5,616 nt of DNA from Verrucomicrobia bacterium 12-59-8. Lineage in GTDB: Bacteria; Verrucomicrobiota; Verrucomicrobiae; Verrucomicrobiales; Verrucomicrobiaceae. Under the pieces are notes generated by a model. It was not told the origin of the DNA and ran no database searches. It saw only the letters and a program-made list of their open reading frames with translations. The translations under genes and the position numbers were made by a program. The stretch covers positions 1 to 5,616 of the forward strand of contig NCCR01000283.1 of assembly GCA_002279765.1 (NCBI GenBank), written 5' to 3'. Positions 1-5,615 of the stretch are shown here, in pieces. How positions within the stretch are numbered: position 1 is the first letter of the stretch; each line of letters starts with the position of its first letter.

Positions 1-422
1 GCGCCCTGCACCACGCGCATTTCCTTGATGTTGCGCAGCGTGGCGCGCACCACGCCTCTGAGGTCGATGCCGCCGTGCTCGCGGAAACGTGAATCCTCAC
101 GTGCCAGCAGCGCTTTGACAAACCAGGGCGAAACTTCGCTCAGCGGTACGATGATGCGGTTCTCCCCATGCATCTTGCCGAGGATCTCGCCCTTGAAATC
201 CATCACGATGGTGCGCTCCGGCATCTGCCCCAGCTTGGTCAGATCGTAGGCCTTTGCCAGATGGCTGTAAATGCCGAGGACCACCGCCAGCGTGAGCGTG
301 CAAAGCAGCGAGCCGCCCATGAAAAAGATCAGGCACAGCCGCTTGAACGACTGCCAGCGCGACAAGGTGGGTTTCGTCGGCTTGCTCTCTTCAGTGGGCT
401 TCTTTTTCATGCGTGCAGGCAT
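1..422 (-). CDS. Class A penicillin-binding protein (PBP1A-like), N-terminal part, cut by window edge
   Basis: This is the start of a bifunctional peptidoglycan synthase; only about 140 residues are inside the window. Seen: a short basic cytoplasmic tail (residues 1-28, rich in Lys, Arg and Pro), one hydrophobic membrane anchor (about 29-52), then the beginning of a glycosyltransferase-51 domain. The signature EDSRFREHGGID at 109-120 matches the family motif EDxxFxxHxGxD; Glu109 is the expected catalytic glutamate that polymerises lipid II into glycan strands on the outer face of the inner membrane. It is followed by RGVVRAT and VVQGA, the run-up to the usual GGST-type motif. The transpeptidase domain would lie to the left of the window. 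Two in-frame ATGs are possible: 422 (MPARMKKK) and 410 (MKKKPTEE). An in-frame TGA lies at 447-449 and neither start has a clear Shine-Dalgarno, so the choice is open. The gene diverges from the exported-protein operon at 552. Confidence 0.88.
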   Translation of the reverse strand, partial: MPARMKKKPTEESKPTKPTLSRWQSFKRLCLIFFMGGSLLCTLTLAVVLGIYSHLAKAYDLTKLGQMPERTIVMDFKGEILGKMHGENRIIVPLSEVSPWFVKALLAREDSRFREHGGIDLRGVVRATLRNIKEMRVVQG

Positions 423-496
423 CGGGTCGTTGTTTTCGGTGAAAGATCAAGCCTCAGACGATGAACTCGGTGTGAACTTCAATTTCACATTTGGGC

Positions 497-526
497 GTGA
501 CATTGCACCAGCGACTCCCGTACCAT
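497..526 (+). promoter_or_regulatory. Candidate sigma70 promoter for the exported-protein operon
   Basis: GTGACA (497-502, 5/6 to TTGACA) and TACCAT (521-526, 4/6 to TATAAT) are separated by 18 bases. Transcription would start near 533, leaving about a 20-base leader before the ATG at 552. No Shine-Dalgarno is seen in that leader. This is a consensus match by eye only, so it remains tentative. Confidence 0.35.
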
Positions 527-551
527 ACGCCTGCCACCCAACCACCCGACC

Positions 552-1664
552 ATGAAAGCACTCTGCCTCTCCATCCTCCTCGCCTCCACGCTCGGCGTTT
601 CCGCCGCACTGCTTGAATCGCCGCAGAAGAGCGGTTTGCAGATCAAGTCTCTCAGTTCGCTCGGCTTCGGGCCGGAAGGTCTGCTGCTGGTCGCGGAACC
701 GGCCTCCGCCAGTGTGGTCGCCATCCAGACCGGTGACACCGGGCCCAAGAGCGAGCGTCTTGCCAAGCCTGTGGCCGACATCGGCGCGCAGATCGCCGCC
801 GGACTCGGGGCCAAGAAGGAGGACATCACCATCAAGGATCTCGCGGTGAATCCCGCCAGCGGTCGCATCTACCTCGGCGTGCAGCGCCGCCCGGACAACG
901 CCGTGCTGATCGTCAGCGTCGGAGCGGACGGCAAGGTGGCTCCCGTGAATCTCGATCCACTTCCCTGGGTGCGCATCACGCTGCCCGGCGGCACCGCCAG
1001 CAAGGTGACCAACATCACCGATGTGGCCTTTGACAAAGACCGCGTGTTTGCCACCGGCACCTGCAATGAAGAATTCGCCTCCCGCATCTTCACCATCCCC
1101 GTGCCGCTCAAAGACGGCGCGACGGCCAGTGTGTTCAGTGCGGAGACGTATCATGTGGCGCATCGCAAGTGGGAGACCAAGGCTCCGATCCAGAGCTTCA
1201 TCCCCTATCAATCGTCGGAAGGCACCTTTGTGGTCGGAGCCTTCGCCTGCACCCCCGTGGCGAAGTTCAAGGTGGACGACATCCAAAGCGGCGCGCAGGT
1301 CAAAGGCGTGAGCATGGTGGAGCTCGGCAGCGGCAACCGCCCGCTCGATCTCTTCAGCTACTCCGACAAGAGCGGCAAGGAGTGGCTCGTGGTGCACACC
1401 CAGCGCTTCAAGCAGAACGCCTTCGGCCCCAGCAAGATGTGGGGTGCGCGCATCAGCATGGATTATCTGGATGCCAAAGCCCCCGAGAAGACCAATGAAA
1501 ACGCCGCACGCCGCGATGAGAAGGAACCCAAAGGCCCCGAGGGCATCGAGATCGTCGATGCTCTGTTCGGTGCCGTGCAGGTGGACAAGCTGAGCGACAC
1601 CGAAGCCGTCGTGCTGCGCGACACCGAAGGCACGCTGAGCCTCGAAGTGGCCGCGCTGCCGTGA
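552..1664 (+). CDS. Exported protein of unknown function, probable beta-propeller
   Basis: The product is 370 aa. The start ATG at 552 is chosen because it opens directly into a good Sec signal peptide: Lys2, a hydrophobic core, and cleavage probably after VSA (residues 16-18). The mature protein is rich in short beta-strand segments of the form 'hydrophobic stretch, Gly/Asp turn, hydrophobic stretch', for example about 31-60, 95-130, 153-185, 211-260, 264-304 and 334-368. This resembles the blades of an NHL/SMP-30-like propeller, but no diagnostic motif is present, so the fold is inferred. A charged, Lys/Glu-rich linker lies at about 308-331. There are two cysteines in the mature part (Cys171, Cys233). 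I recognise no catalytic residues. The gene is first in an operon with the Ig-like-domain gene, whose GTG start overlaps this stop. The two products likely work together in the periplasm or at the surface. No function can be named. Confidence 0.85.
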   Translation: MKALCLSILLASTLGVSAALLESPQKSGLQIKSLSSLGFGPEGLLLVAEPASASVVAIQTGDTGPKSERLAKPVADIGAQIAAGLGAKKEDITIKDLAVNPASGRIYLGVQRRPDNAVLIVSVGADGKVAPVNLDPLPWVRITLPGGTASKVTNITDVAFDKDRVFATGTCNEEFASRIFTIPVPLKDGATASVFSAETYHVAHRKWETKAPIQSFIPYQSSEGTFVVGAFACTPVAKFKVDDIQSGAQVKGVSMVELGSGNRPLDLFSYSDKSGKEWLVVHTQRFKQNAFGPSKMWGARISMDYLDAKAPEKTNENAARRDEKEPKGPEGIEIVDALFGAVQVDKLSDTEAVVLRDTEGTLSLEVAALP

Positions 1665-2662
1665 AGCGCTGGCTTACGGCTTTCGCTCTCGTCGCCTCCT
1701 TCGCCTGCGCTGCGGAGGTGCGGCTGACGGACCCCGGGCACATCGAAGCTCGCGGCCTCGATCTGCGCGTCTTTCGGGGAGACGCGAGCGAACCTCTGTT
1801 TGGCAGCGTGGTGAAGAAAGGCGGCAGCGTCCTCTTCACCGCCGTGCTCCCCTTGGTGGCGGGGGAATCTTATCGCGTCGAAGTCAAATCGGCTGACGGG
1901 AGCTGGAGCGAAGAGCGGCTGAAGTTCAAGCGGGTGGGGACTGCGGTGCCCACCGTGAGCATTTCGCCCCTGCCCACGGTGCTGCCTGCGAATGCGCTCA
2001 AGCTTTACCTGCACTTCACCGAGCCGATGGAGCAGGGCGTGTTTCTGGACCGCATCACCCTGCAGCGCGAGGACGGCAGCACGGTTCACGGCGCCTTTCG
2101 TGAAACCGAGCTGTGGTCGCCTGACGGCAGACGCCTGACGCTCTGGCTGCATCCCGGCCGGCAAAAGACGGGTGTGAACCTGAACACAGATGAAGGCCCC
2201 GTGCTGCAGGAGGGCAGGCCGCGTACGCTGAGGATCGCCGCGCGCTGGCGTTCCACGGCAGGAGGGCCGTTGGGGAAGGAGTTCGTGTTTCCGGTCACCG
2301 TCGGCAGCACTGACCACACCTGTCCCAATCCGCAGCGCTGGCAGATCAGAGTGCCCAAAGCGGGAACGCGTGATCCGCTGAAGGTCACCTTCGATGAGCC
2401 GCTTGATCCCGCGATGCTCGCCTCCGCGTTGAAAGTGAGACGGGGTGAAGCGGAAGCCGCCGGCACGGTGGCGATTGCCGTCGATGCGCGTTCATGGTAT
2501 TTCATACCTGTCGAGGAATGGGCACAGGGGGCAGGCATGATTGTCATCGACCCGCTGCTCGAAGACCTGGCGGGGAACAACCTTCTAGGACCCTTTGAGG
2601 TGGACCGTGATGCACCGGCGCCGGCAGCCAGCACGACCACGCTGGGGTTTGAGATTCGGTGA
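1661..2662 (+). CDS. Exported protein with two SbsA Ig-like (Big_5-type) domains
   Basis: The product is 333 aa and starts with GTG at 1661. The GTGA overlaps the upstream TGA, which indicates translational coupling and supports this start. A signal peptide covers about residues 1-17 (MKRW, hydrophobic core, cleavage near ACA|AEV). Cys16 lacks a proper lipobox, so this is unlikely to be a lipoprotein. Residues about 20-95 form a beta-rich N-terminal part. Residues about 108-215 resemble a first Ig-like domain (LYLHFTEPMEQ, ELWSPDGRRLTLWLHPGRQKTG). Residues about 225-315 resemble a second (LKVTFDEPLDP, ending LEDLAGNNLLGPFEVD). The FTEPM and FDEPLD strands and the closing D-LAGN motif are typical of the Big_5/SbsA Ig-like family, known from bacterial surface and secreted proteins. 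I recall this two-domain arrangement as a widespread uncharacterised family. A structural or binding role at the cell surface is inference. The product acts with, or is at least co-expressed with, the propeller-like protein. Confidence 0.85.
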   Translation: MKRWLTAFALVASFACAAEVRLTDPGHIEARGLDLRVFRGDASEPLFGSVVKKGGSVLFTAVLPLVAGESYRVEVKSADGSWSEERLKFKRVGTAVPTVSISPLPTVLPANALKLYLHFTEPMEQGVFLDRITLQREDGSTVHGAFRETELWSPDGRRLTLWLHPGRQKTGVNLNTDEGPVLQEGRPRTLRIAARWRSTAGGPLGKEFVFPVTVGSTDHTCPNPQRWQIRVPKAGTRDPLKVTFDEPLDPAMLASALKVRRGEAEAAGTVAIAVDARSWYFIPVEEWAQGAGMIVIDPLLEDLAGNNLLGPFEVDRDAPAPAASTTTLGFEIR

Positions 2663-2693
2663 GGCCGGCCATGCGCGGCATGTTGGCCGTTTC
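2663..2693 (+). terminator. Hairpin just after the exported-protein operon, possible terminator
   Basis: GGCCGG pairs with TTGGCC (two G-T wobbles) and CATGC pairs with GCATG around a GCG loop, with one bulged C. The stem is about 11 bp and begins at the base after the TGA. It is followed only by GTTTC, so the U tract is poor. It could be a weak intrinsic terminator or part of the repeat region that follows. Confidence 0.4.
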
Positions 2694-2699
2694 AAGGCA

Positions 2700-2866
2700 C
2701 GCGACAGCGTCGTGGAGTGCGTGCGGCAAGCCTAGGCGCGACGCCGCTTTCGCAGGCTGGAGGACAGGCTAAGTCCAAAGAGCACTCTGCACCCCACGAA
2801 AGCGGTGTCGTCGATGCAGGCTTGCGCCGTGCATCTCTGCCACGCGCACTCCATGACGCTGTCGCG
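2700..2866. repeat. Long imperfect inverted repeat between convergent genes (two facing copies of an intergenic element)
   Basis: The left arm (2700-2752) and the reverse complement of the right arm (2797-2866) share three blocks. These are CGCGACAGCGTC-TGGAGTGCG with one difference, GCAAGCCT, and a closing CGACGCCGCTTTCG-like block (CGACACCGCTTTCG in the right arm). The right arm carries about 18 extra bases (near 2828-2845) that complete a small hairpin, GATGCA...TGCATC (2813-2835). A 44-base spacer separates the arms. The element sits between the plus-strand gene ending at 2662 and the minus-strand gene ending at 2878, where it could act as a two-way terminator or mRNA 3'-end stabiliser. 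The similarity between the arms is seen directly. That it belongs to a genome-wide REP-like family is inference. Confidence 0.7.
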
Positions 2867-2877
2867 GCTGCGGAGCC

Positions 2878-3435
2878 TCACGAAATATGCGCAAACGCCG
2901 CTTTCCCCATCAGGCGGGTTGTGGCGTTGCTGGGGGTCTTCAGCGGTTCGGTGGGTGGTCTCGGCGGCGGCTCCTCAGCGGGGGGCGGCGCGGAGGCCAG
3001 ATAGACGTTACGCTGCTCCCAGGCGGCGGTCAGCTTGTGCAGCAGAGTGGGCATTTGGGTGATCTCCTTGGCATGGACGCGCAGCAGCGGGATGCCCAGG
3101 GTCAGAAAGATGTCGTTCGCCAGCTGGCGGTCGCGGGGTTTGCGGCTGGCTTTGCCGGGGCTGTCGTCTTCAAATTCGAGGGCCACCATCGGCAGCCAGT
3201 CTTCTTTACGATAAACGAGGAAGTCGATGTGACGCTGGCAGATTTTCAGAAAGCCTGCCACACTTTCATCGTGAAGGATTTCAGAGAGGCGCGGCTTGCA
3301 TTGAATGTGGCAGCGCTGGGCGGTGAGGTTTTCGAGGCAGGCGTAAAACAGGGCTTCGTCGGAGGTAAGAAAACGGGTGGGGATGGTGGACGATTCGGAG
3401 GGGAAAAGGGCAGATGTTGCAGGGGAGGTCTGCAT
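2878..3435 (-). CDS. DUF2726 domain protein, nuclease-fold-like
   Basis: The product is 185 aa from ATG at 3435. A TTG at 3471 would add 12 residues. I prefer the ATG because AAGGA lies just upstream (close, 2 bases) and the extra residues are not domain-like. Residues about 21-125 read as a DUF2726 domain. It has an N-terminal helix (LTSDEALFYACLENL), the strand HIQCKPRLSEIL, the core strand HIDFLVYRKEDWLPMVALEFEDD (residues 69-91, Asp71 and Glu87), then RDRQLANDIFLTLGIPLLRV (101-120). The D...E layout and the 'GIPLLR' strand recall PD-(D/E)XK nuclease-like folds, but a clear ExK lysine is not visible, so catalysis is uncertain. After about residue 148 there is a proline-rich tail (APPPAEEPPPRPP) and a short basic end. 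It has no signal peptide, so it is cytoplasmic. It diverges from the translesion polymerase gene across 149 bp containing a LexA box. A role in DNA repair or DNA metabolism is therefore plausible but inferred. Confidence 0.82.
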   Translation of the reverse strand: MQTSPATSALFPSESSTIPTRFLTSDEALFYACLENLTAQRCHIQCKPRLSEILHDESVAGFLKICQRHIDFLVYRKEDWLPMVALEFEDDSPGKASRKPRDRQLANDIFLTLGIPLLRVHAKEITQMPTLLHKLTAAWEQRNVYLASAPPPAEEPPPRPPTEPLKTPSNATTRLMGKAAFAHIS

Positions 3436-3533
3436 GATCCTTACTGTTATGGAAATTATGGATTGGTTCAATGCGGGTTTGGTAAGAACCGTGTAAGCCG
3501 CAGCACAAACGGGGGCACTCTCCTGCGGGTGAA

Positions 3534-3547
3534 TGTTCTATTGAACA
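3534..3547. promoter_or_regulatory. LexA (SOS) operator, TGTTC-TATT-GAACA
   Basis: This is a perfect 5-4-5 palindrome identical in form to TGTTC-N4-GAACA, the LexA-binding motif described for Verrucomicrobia. It overlaps the candidate -35 of the Y-family polymerase promoter and lies 37 bases before that gene's ATG. This is the right place for LexA to block transcription until DNA damage triggers its cleavage. It is about 100 bases from the divergent DUF2726 start, so control of that gene is possible but not shown. Confidence 0.8.
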
Positions 3548-3569
3548 GTTGCCATTTTTGGGCAAGAAT
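3541..3569 (+). promoter_or_regulatory. Candidate promoter of the Y-family polymerase gene
   Basis: TTGAAC (3541-3546) and AAGAAT (3564-3569) are 17 bases apart, each 4/6 to the sigma70 consensus. Transcription would begin near 3576, giving a leader of about 9 bases before the ATG at 3585. The -35 lies inside the LexA operator. This supports the ATG at 3585 over the TTG at 3549, which would be upstream of the transcript start. Confidence 0.5.
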
Positions 3570-3584
3570 CCGCAACCCCCGCCC

Positions 3585-4871
3585 ATGCCTGCTCCTGCTG
3601 CCACCTCTGATTCTCAAGCCCTCGTGGACTGGCTGTTTCTCGACCTCAACAGCTACTTTGCCAGCGTGGAGCAGCAATTGCGCCCGGAACTGCGCGGCAA
3701 GCCCATCGCGGTGGTGCCGGTGGATAGCGACGCCACCTGTGCCATCGCCGCCAGCCACGAGGCGAAGAAGTTTGGGATCAAGACCGGGACAAACATCGGT
3801 GAGGCGCGGCGGCTCTGTCCGGAGCTGATCACGGTGATGGCCAGCCACGATGTGTATGTGGAATTTCACCACAAGATCATTGAGGAGGTGGAGCGGCATT
3901 TCCCGGTGCACGTGATCTGCTCCATCGACGAAATGGCCTGCAAACTGGACGCGCCCCGCCGCCGTGTGGATGCCGCGAAGGATCTGGCCAGGCGCATCAA
4001 ACAGGGGCTGCGGGAGCGGGTGGGCGAGTGCATCACCTGTTCCATCGGTCTGGCCCCCAATCGCTTTTTGGCCAAGGTGGCCAGCGACATGCAGAAGCCA
4101 GACGGCCTGGTGGTGCTGCTGCCGGAGGAGCTTCCAGGCCGCCTGCTGGAGCTGGAATTGCGCGATCTATGCGGCATCGGCCGCCGCATGGAGCCACGCC
4201 TGCATGCCTGCGGCATTCGCACGATGACGGAGCTATGGGAAGCGGAGCGCGAGACCCTGCACCGCGCCTGGGGCGGGGTAGGGGGCGACCGCTTCTGGCA
4301 CGGGCTGCATGGCGGCGTGACGGAAGACGACGCGCCGCCTGAGCACCGCACCCTCGGGCACAGTCATGTGCTTGCCCCCGAGCTGCGCACGCCCCCGGCG
4401 GCGGGCATTGTGGCGCGCCGGTTGCTGCTCAAGGCCGCGAGCCGCCTGCGCCGCATGAAGTATCGCGCCAAGGACCTGCACCTGAGCGTGCGGACGGAAG
4501 AGGGGCTGCGCTGCGAGGCCCAGGCGAAATTTGAGGAAGGGTCCGACAGCATCGTGCTGGCACGGTTGCTCACGGAACTGTGGCAGAAGGTCATGAAGCA
4601 GGCGCGCTGGCAGCGGGTGAAGAAGGTCTCCGTGACGCTCTTTGGCCTGGTGGCCGAAGCAGCTCCCCGGCAGCTCGAGCTTTTCCCTTCCTCCGGCACG
4701 GCGGCCTCCAAGGAGCGGCGCGAGCACCTGAGCCACGTGCTGGATGAGATCAACCAAAAGCACGGGCGCGACTCCGTGGTGATCGGCTTCACGCCCGACA
4801 CCGTGCGCACCTTTTCAGGCACCAAGATCGCCTTCACGCGGATTCCTGACCGCGAGGAGTTCAAAGAGTAA
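3585..4871 (+). CDS. Y-family translesion DNA polymerase (ImpB/MucB/SamB family, DinB/UmuC-like)
   Basis: The product is 428 aa. It copies past damaged template bases during the SOS response. Palm and fingers (about 15-180) hold FLDLNSYFASVEQ with catalytic Asp20 and Tyr24/Phe25 at the steric-gate position that excludes ribonucleotides. They also hold SIDEM with Asp115-Glu116, and the conserved TCSIGLAPNRFLAKVASDMQ (151-170) with KPDGL. The thumb helix-hairpin-helix is near LRDLCGIGRRM (192-202). The little-finger domain is about 255-360. QLELF at 363-367 is a textbook sliding-clamp-binding motif. The acidic residues are intact, so this is an active polymerase and not an ImuB-type inactive paralogue. 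The Asn-Ser after the first Asp is UmuC-like while the length and SVEQ are DinB-like, so I give no dinB or umuC symbol. No Shine-Dalgarno is visible. The ATG at 3585 is chosen from the promoter layout. The gene has its own LexA-controlled promoter and is not followed by imuA- or dnaE2-like genes here. Confidence 0.93.
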   Translation: MPAPAATSDSQALVDWLFLDLNSYFASVEQQLRPELRGKPIAVVPVDSDATCAIAASHEAKKFGIKTGTNIGEARRLCPELITVMASHDVYVEFHHKIIEEVERHFPVHVICSIDEMACKLDAPRRRVDAAKDLARRIKQGLRERVGECITCSIGLAPNRFLAKVASDMQKPDGLVVLLPEELPGRLLELELRDLCGIGRRMEPRLHACGIRTMTELWEAERETLHRAWGGVGGDRFWHGLHGGVTEDDAPPEHRTLGHSHVLAPELRTPPAAGIVARRLLLKAASRLRRMKYRAKDLHLSVRTEEGLRCEAQAKFEEGSDSIVLARLLTELWQKVMKQARWQRVKKVSVTLFGLVAEAAPRQLELFPSSGTAASKERREHLSHVLDEINQKHGRDSVVIGFTPDTVRTFSGTKIAFTRIPDREEFKE

Positions 4872-5512
4872 CGCGGGTGTCCCTGTGCCTGCGGGAGAGG
4901 GGGAGGGAAAAAGCAGCAACGCGCCTGCCCACCCGCCCCAACCCCGAGCCAAGCTTCCCGGTCAACATGTAACGCTGACATCGTTCCACTGTGTCCGTGC
5001 TTATGTCCAAGCGACTAGGCGGGCTGCGAAGGACGAGCTTCTGGCACCGTCGGGCTCGAACTCGATCCTGAGCCTCGAAGATTGGAGACTCGCGGAGCAG
5101 CGCGCCCACTTCTGCGCCTGATGAGCCGTGTTCACGCGCCAATCGGACTTGCTGAATCATATCGCAGAGCGCTGTAAATCAAACAAGTGAAACGCCATGT
5201 CATACTATATGCCTGGCATTATTTAAGTAGCCCGGCGCACGTCCCAGCGTTCTGGAGGAGGGGGCCATCTTGGTCCTCGGTTCGGGGGGGCGTTGGGCGA
5301 GGCGGGCGTGGGTGGGGTTCAGGGTGATCCCGCTCCTCTCAGGCTTGGGCTTGGGGTGCATTTTAAGCCTCGTAGGCGCGTCGTAAGTCCGGTCGAGTGT
5401 TCTGGTCTTGTTGGAGCGGTGGGACTGCCAGCGGGGCTGGAAAGGGCGCTTTAGGCGGGGTGGTTGCAGGCTGTTTTTCTACCCCGTTGGTGGCTGCTTC
5501 TAGGGGGATGGT
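4872..5512. other. Long stretch without a convincing gene
   Basis: I find no tRNA, rRNA or recognisable protein here. No strong intrinsic terminator follows the polymerase stop. The composition changes along the stretch: GC-rich to about 5140, an AT-richer patch at about 5145-5230 (including ATGCCTGGCAT, a 5-bp palindrome), then a strongly G/T-biased plus strand to about 5510. A small hairpin, CCAGC-GGG-GCTGG, lies at 5428-5440 and a five-T run at 5473-5477. Short open frames exist on both strands but none shows a start signal or family likeness. It may be intergenic repeat material, a decayed gene, or an unannotated RNA on either strand. Confidence 0.6.
5284..5324 (+). other. Clustered G tracts, potential G-quadruplex
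   Basis: Six runs of three or more G occur in 41 bases (5284-5290, 5295-5297, 5304-5306, 5310-5312, 5314-5317, 5322-5324) with loops of 1 to 6 bases. This meets the usual G3+ N1-7 pattern for an intramolecular quadruplex on the plus strand. Whether it forms in the cell is unknown. Confidence 0.5.
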
Positions 5513-5564
5513 TCAGGCTCACAGGCTCAGTACCGATATATAGGCACTGAGCCTGTGAGCCTGA
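5513..5564. repeat. Perfect 19-bp inverted repeat with 14-base AT-rich loop
   Basis: TCAGGCTCACAGGCTCAGT (5513-5531) is the exact reverse complement of 5546-5564. Inside the loop, CC (5533-5534) and GG (5543-5544) can extend the stem around GATATATA. Each arm contains the heptamer twice (CAGGCTC on the left, GAGCCTG on the right). No T tract follows, so it is not a standard terminator. Confidence 0.9.
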
Positions 5565-5615
5565 TAGGATCAAGGCTCAAAACCCCGGTTTTGAGCCTGA
5601 ATGAGCCTGAGCCTG
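5514..5615. repeat. Cluster of GAGCCTG heptamers in both orientations
   Basis: There are seven exact copies in 102 bases. CAGGCTC occurs at 5514 and 5522; GAGCCTG at 5549, 5557, 5593, 5603 and 5609 (the last two share one base). A variant, AAGGCTC, is at 5572. The first four copies build the 19-bp inverted repeat and the fifth lies at the edge of the 12-bp one. The array reaches the window edge, so its full extent is not visible. Confidence 0.85.
5573..5598. repeat. Perfect 12-bp inverted repeat with 2-base centre
   Basis: AGGCTCAAAACC (5573-5584) and GGTTTTGAGCCT (5587-5598) are exact reverse complements around CC. The outer half of each arm repeats the GGCTC/GAGCC core of the preceding hairpin, so the two structures are related. 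It could fold as a hairpin in RNA or single-stranded DNA, or be a palindromic protein-binding site. Confidence 0.88.

Noticed and set aside
447..1397. Long minus-strand open frame (316 codons) opposite the propeller-like gene
   Set aside because: It is antisense to a gene with a clean signal peptide and operon context. Its product is His/Arg/Gly-rich without family likeness, as expected of a GC-driven shadow frame.
1463..2317. Minus-strand open frame (284 codons) across the end of the propeller gene and the Ig-like gene
   Set aside because: It spans two better-supported genes on the other strand and has no recognisable domain.
3549..3584. Upstream TTG start adding 12 residues to the Y-family polymerase
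   Set aside because: It lies next to the LexA box and before the predicted -10 element, so it would not be on the transcript. The added residues are not conserved-looking.
2887..3828. Plus-strand open frame (313 codons) over the DUF2726 gene and the polymerase start
   Set aside because: It runs antisense through a recognised DUF2726 domain and out of frame through the polymerase catalytic start. The product is a low-complexity Gly/Arg mix.
5041..5080. Possible tRNA T-arm (GAGTTCGAGCC on the minus strand)
   Set aside because: The flanking bases do not form a T stem, and no matching acceptor or anticodon arm is present.
4885..5121. Short plus-strand frame (78 codons) after the polymerase
   Set aside because: It has no ribosome site or domain, and mixed low-complexity composition. 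The opposite strand is equally open (4861-5160).
5200..5361. Minus-strand frame of 53 residues starting MHPKPKPE
   Set aside because: It is rich in Pro and Arg simply because the strand is C-rich. There is no Shine-Dalgarno or family likeness.
5363..5512. Minus-strand stop-free stretch ending RPDLRRAYEA
   Set aside because: It is protein-like at first sight, but it has no start codon, is bounded by stops within 50 codons, and could only be a decayed fragment.
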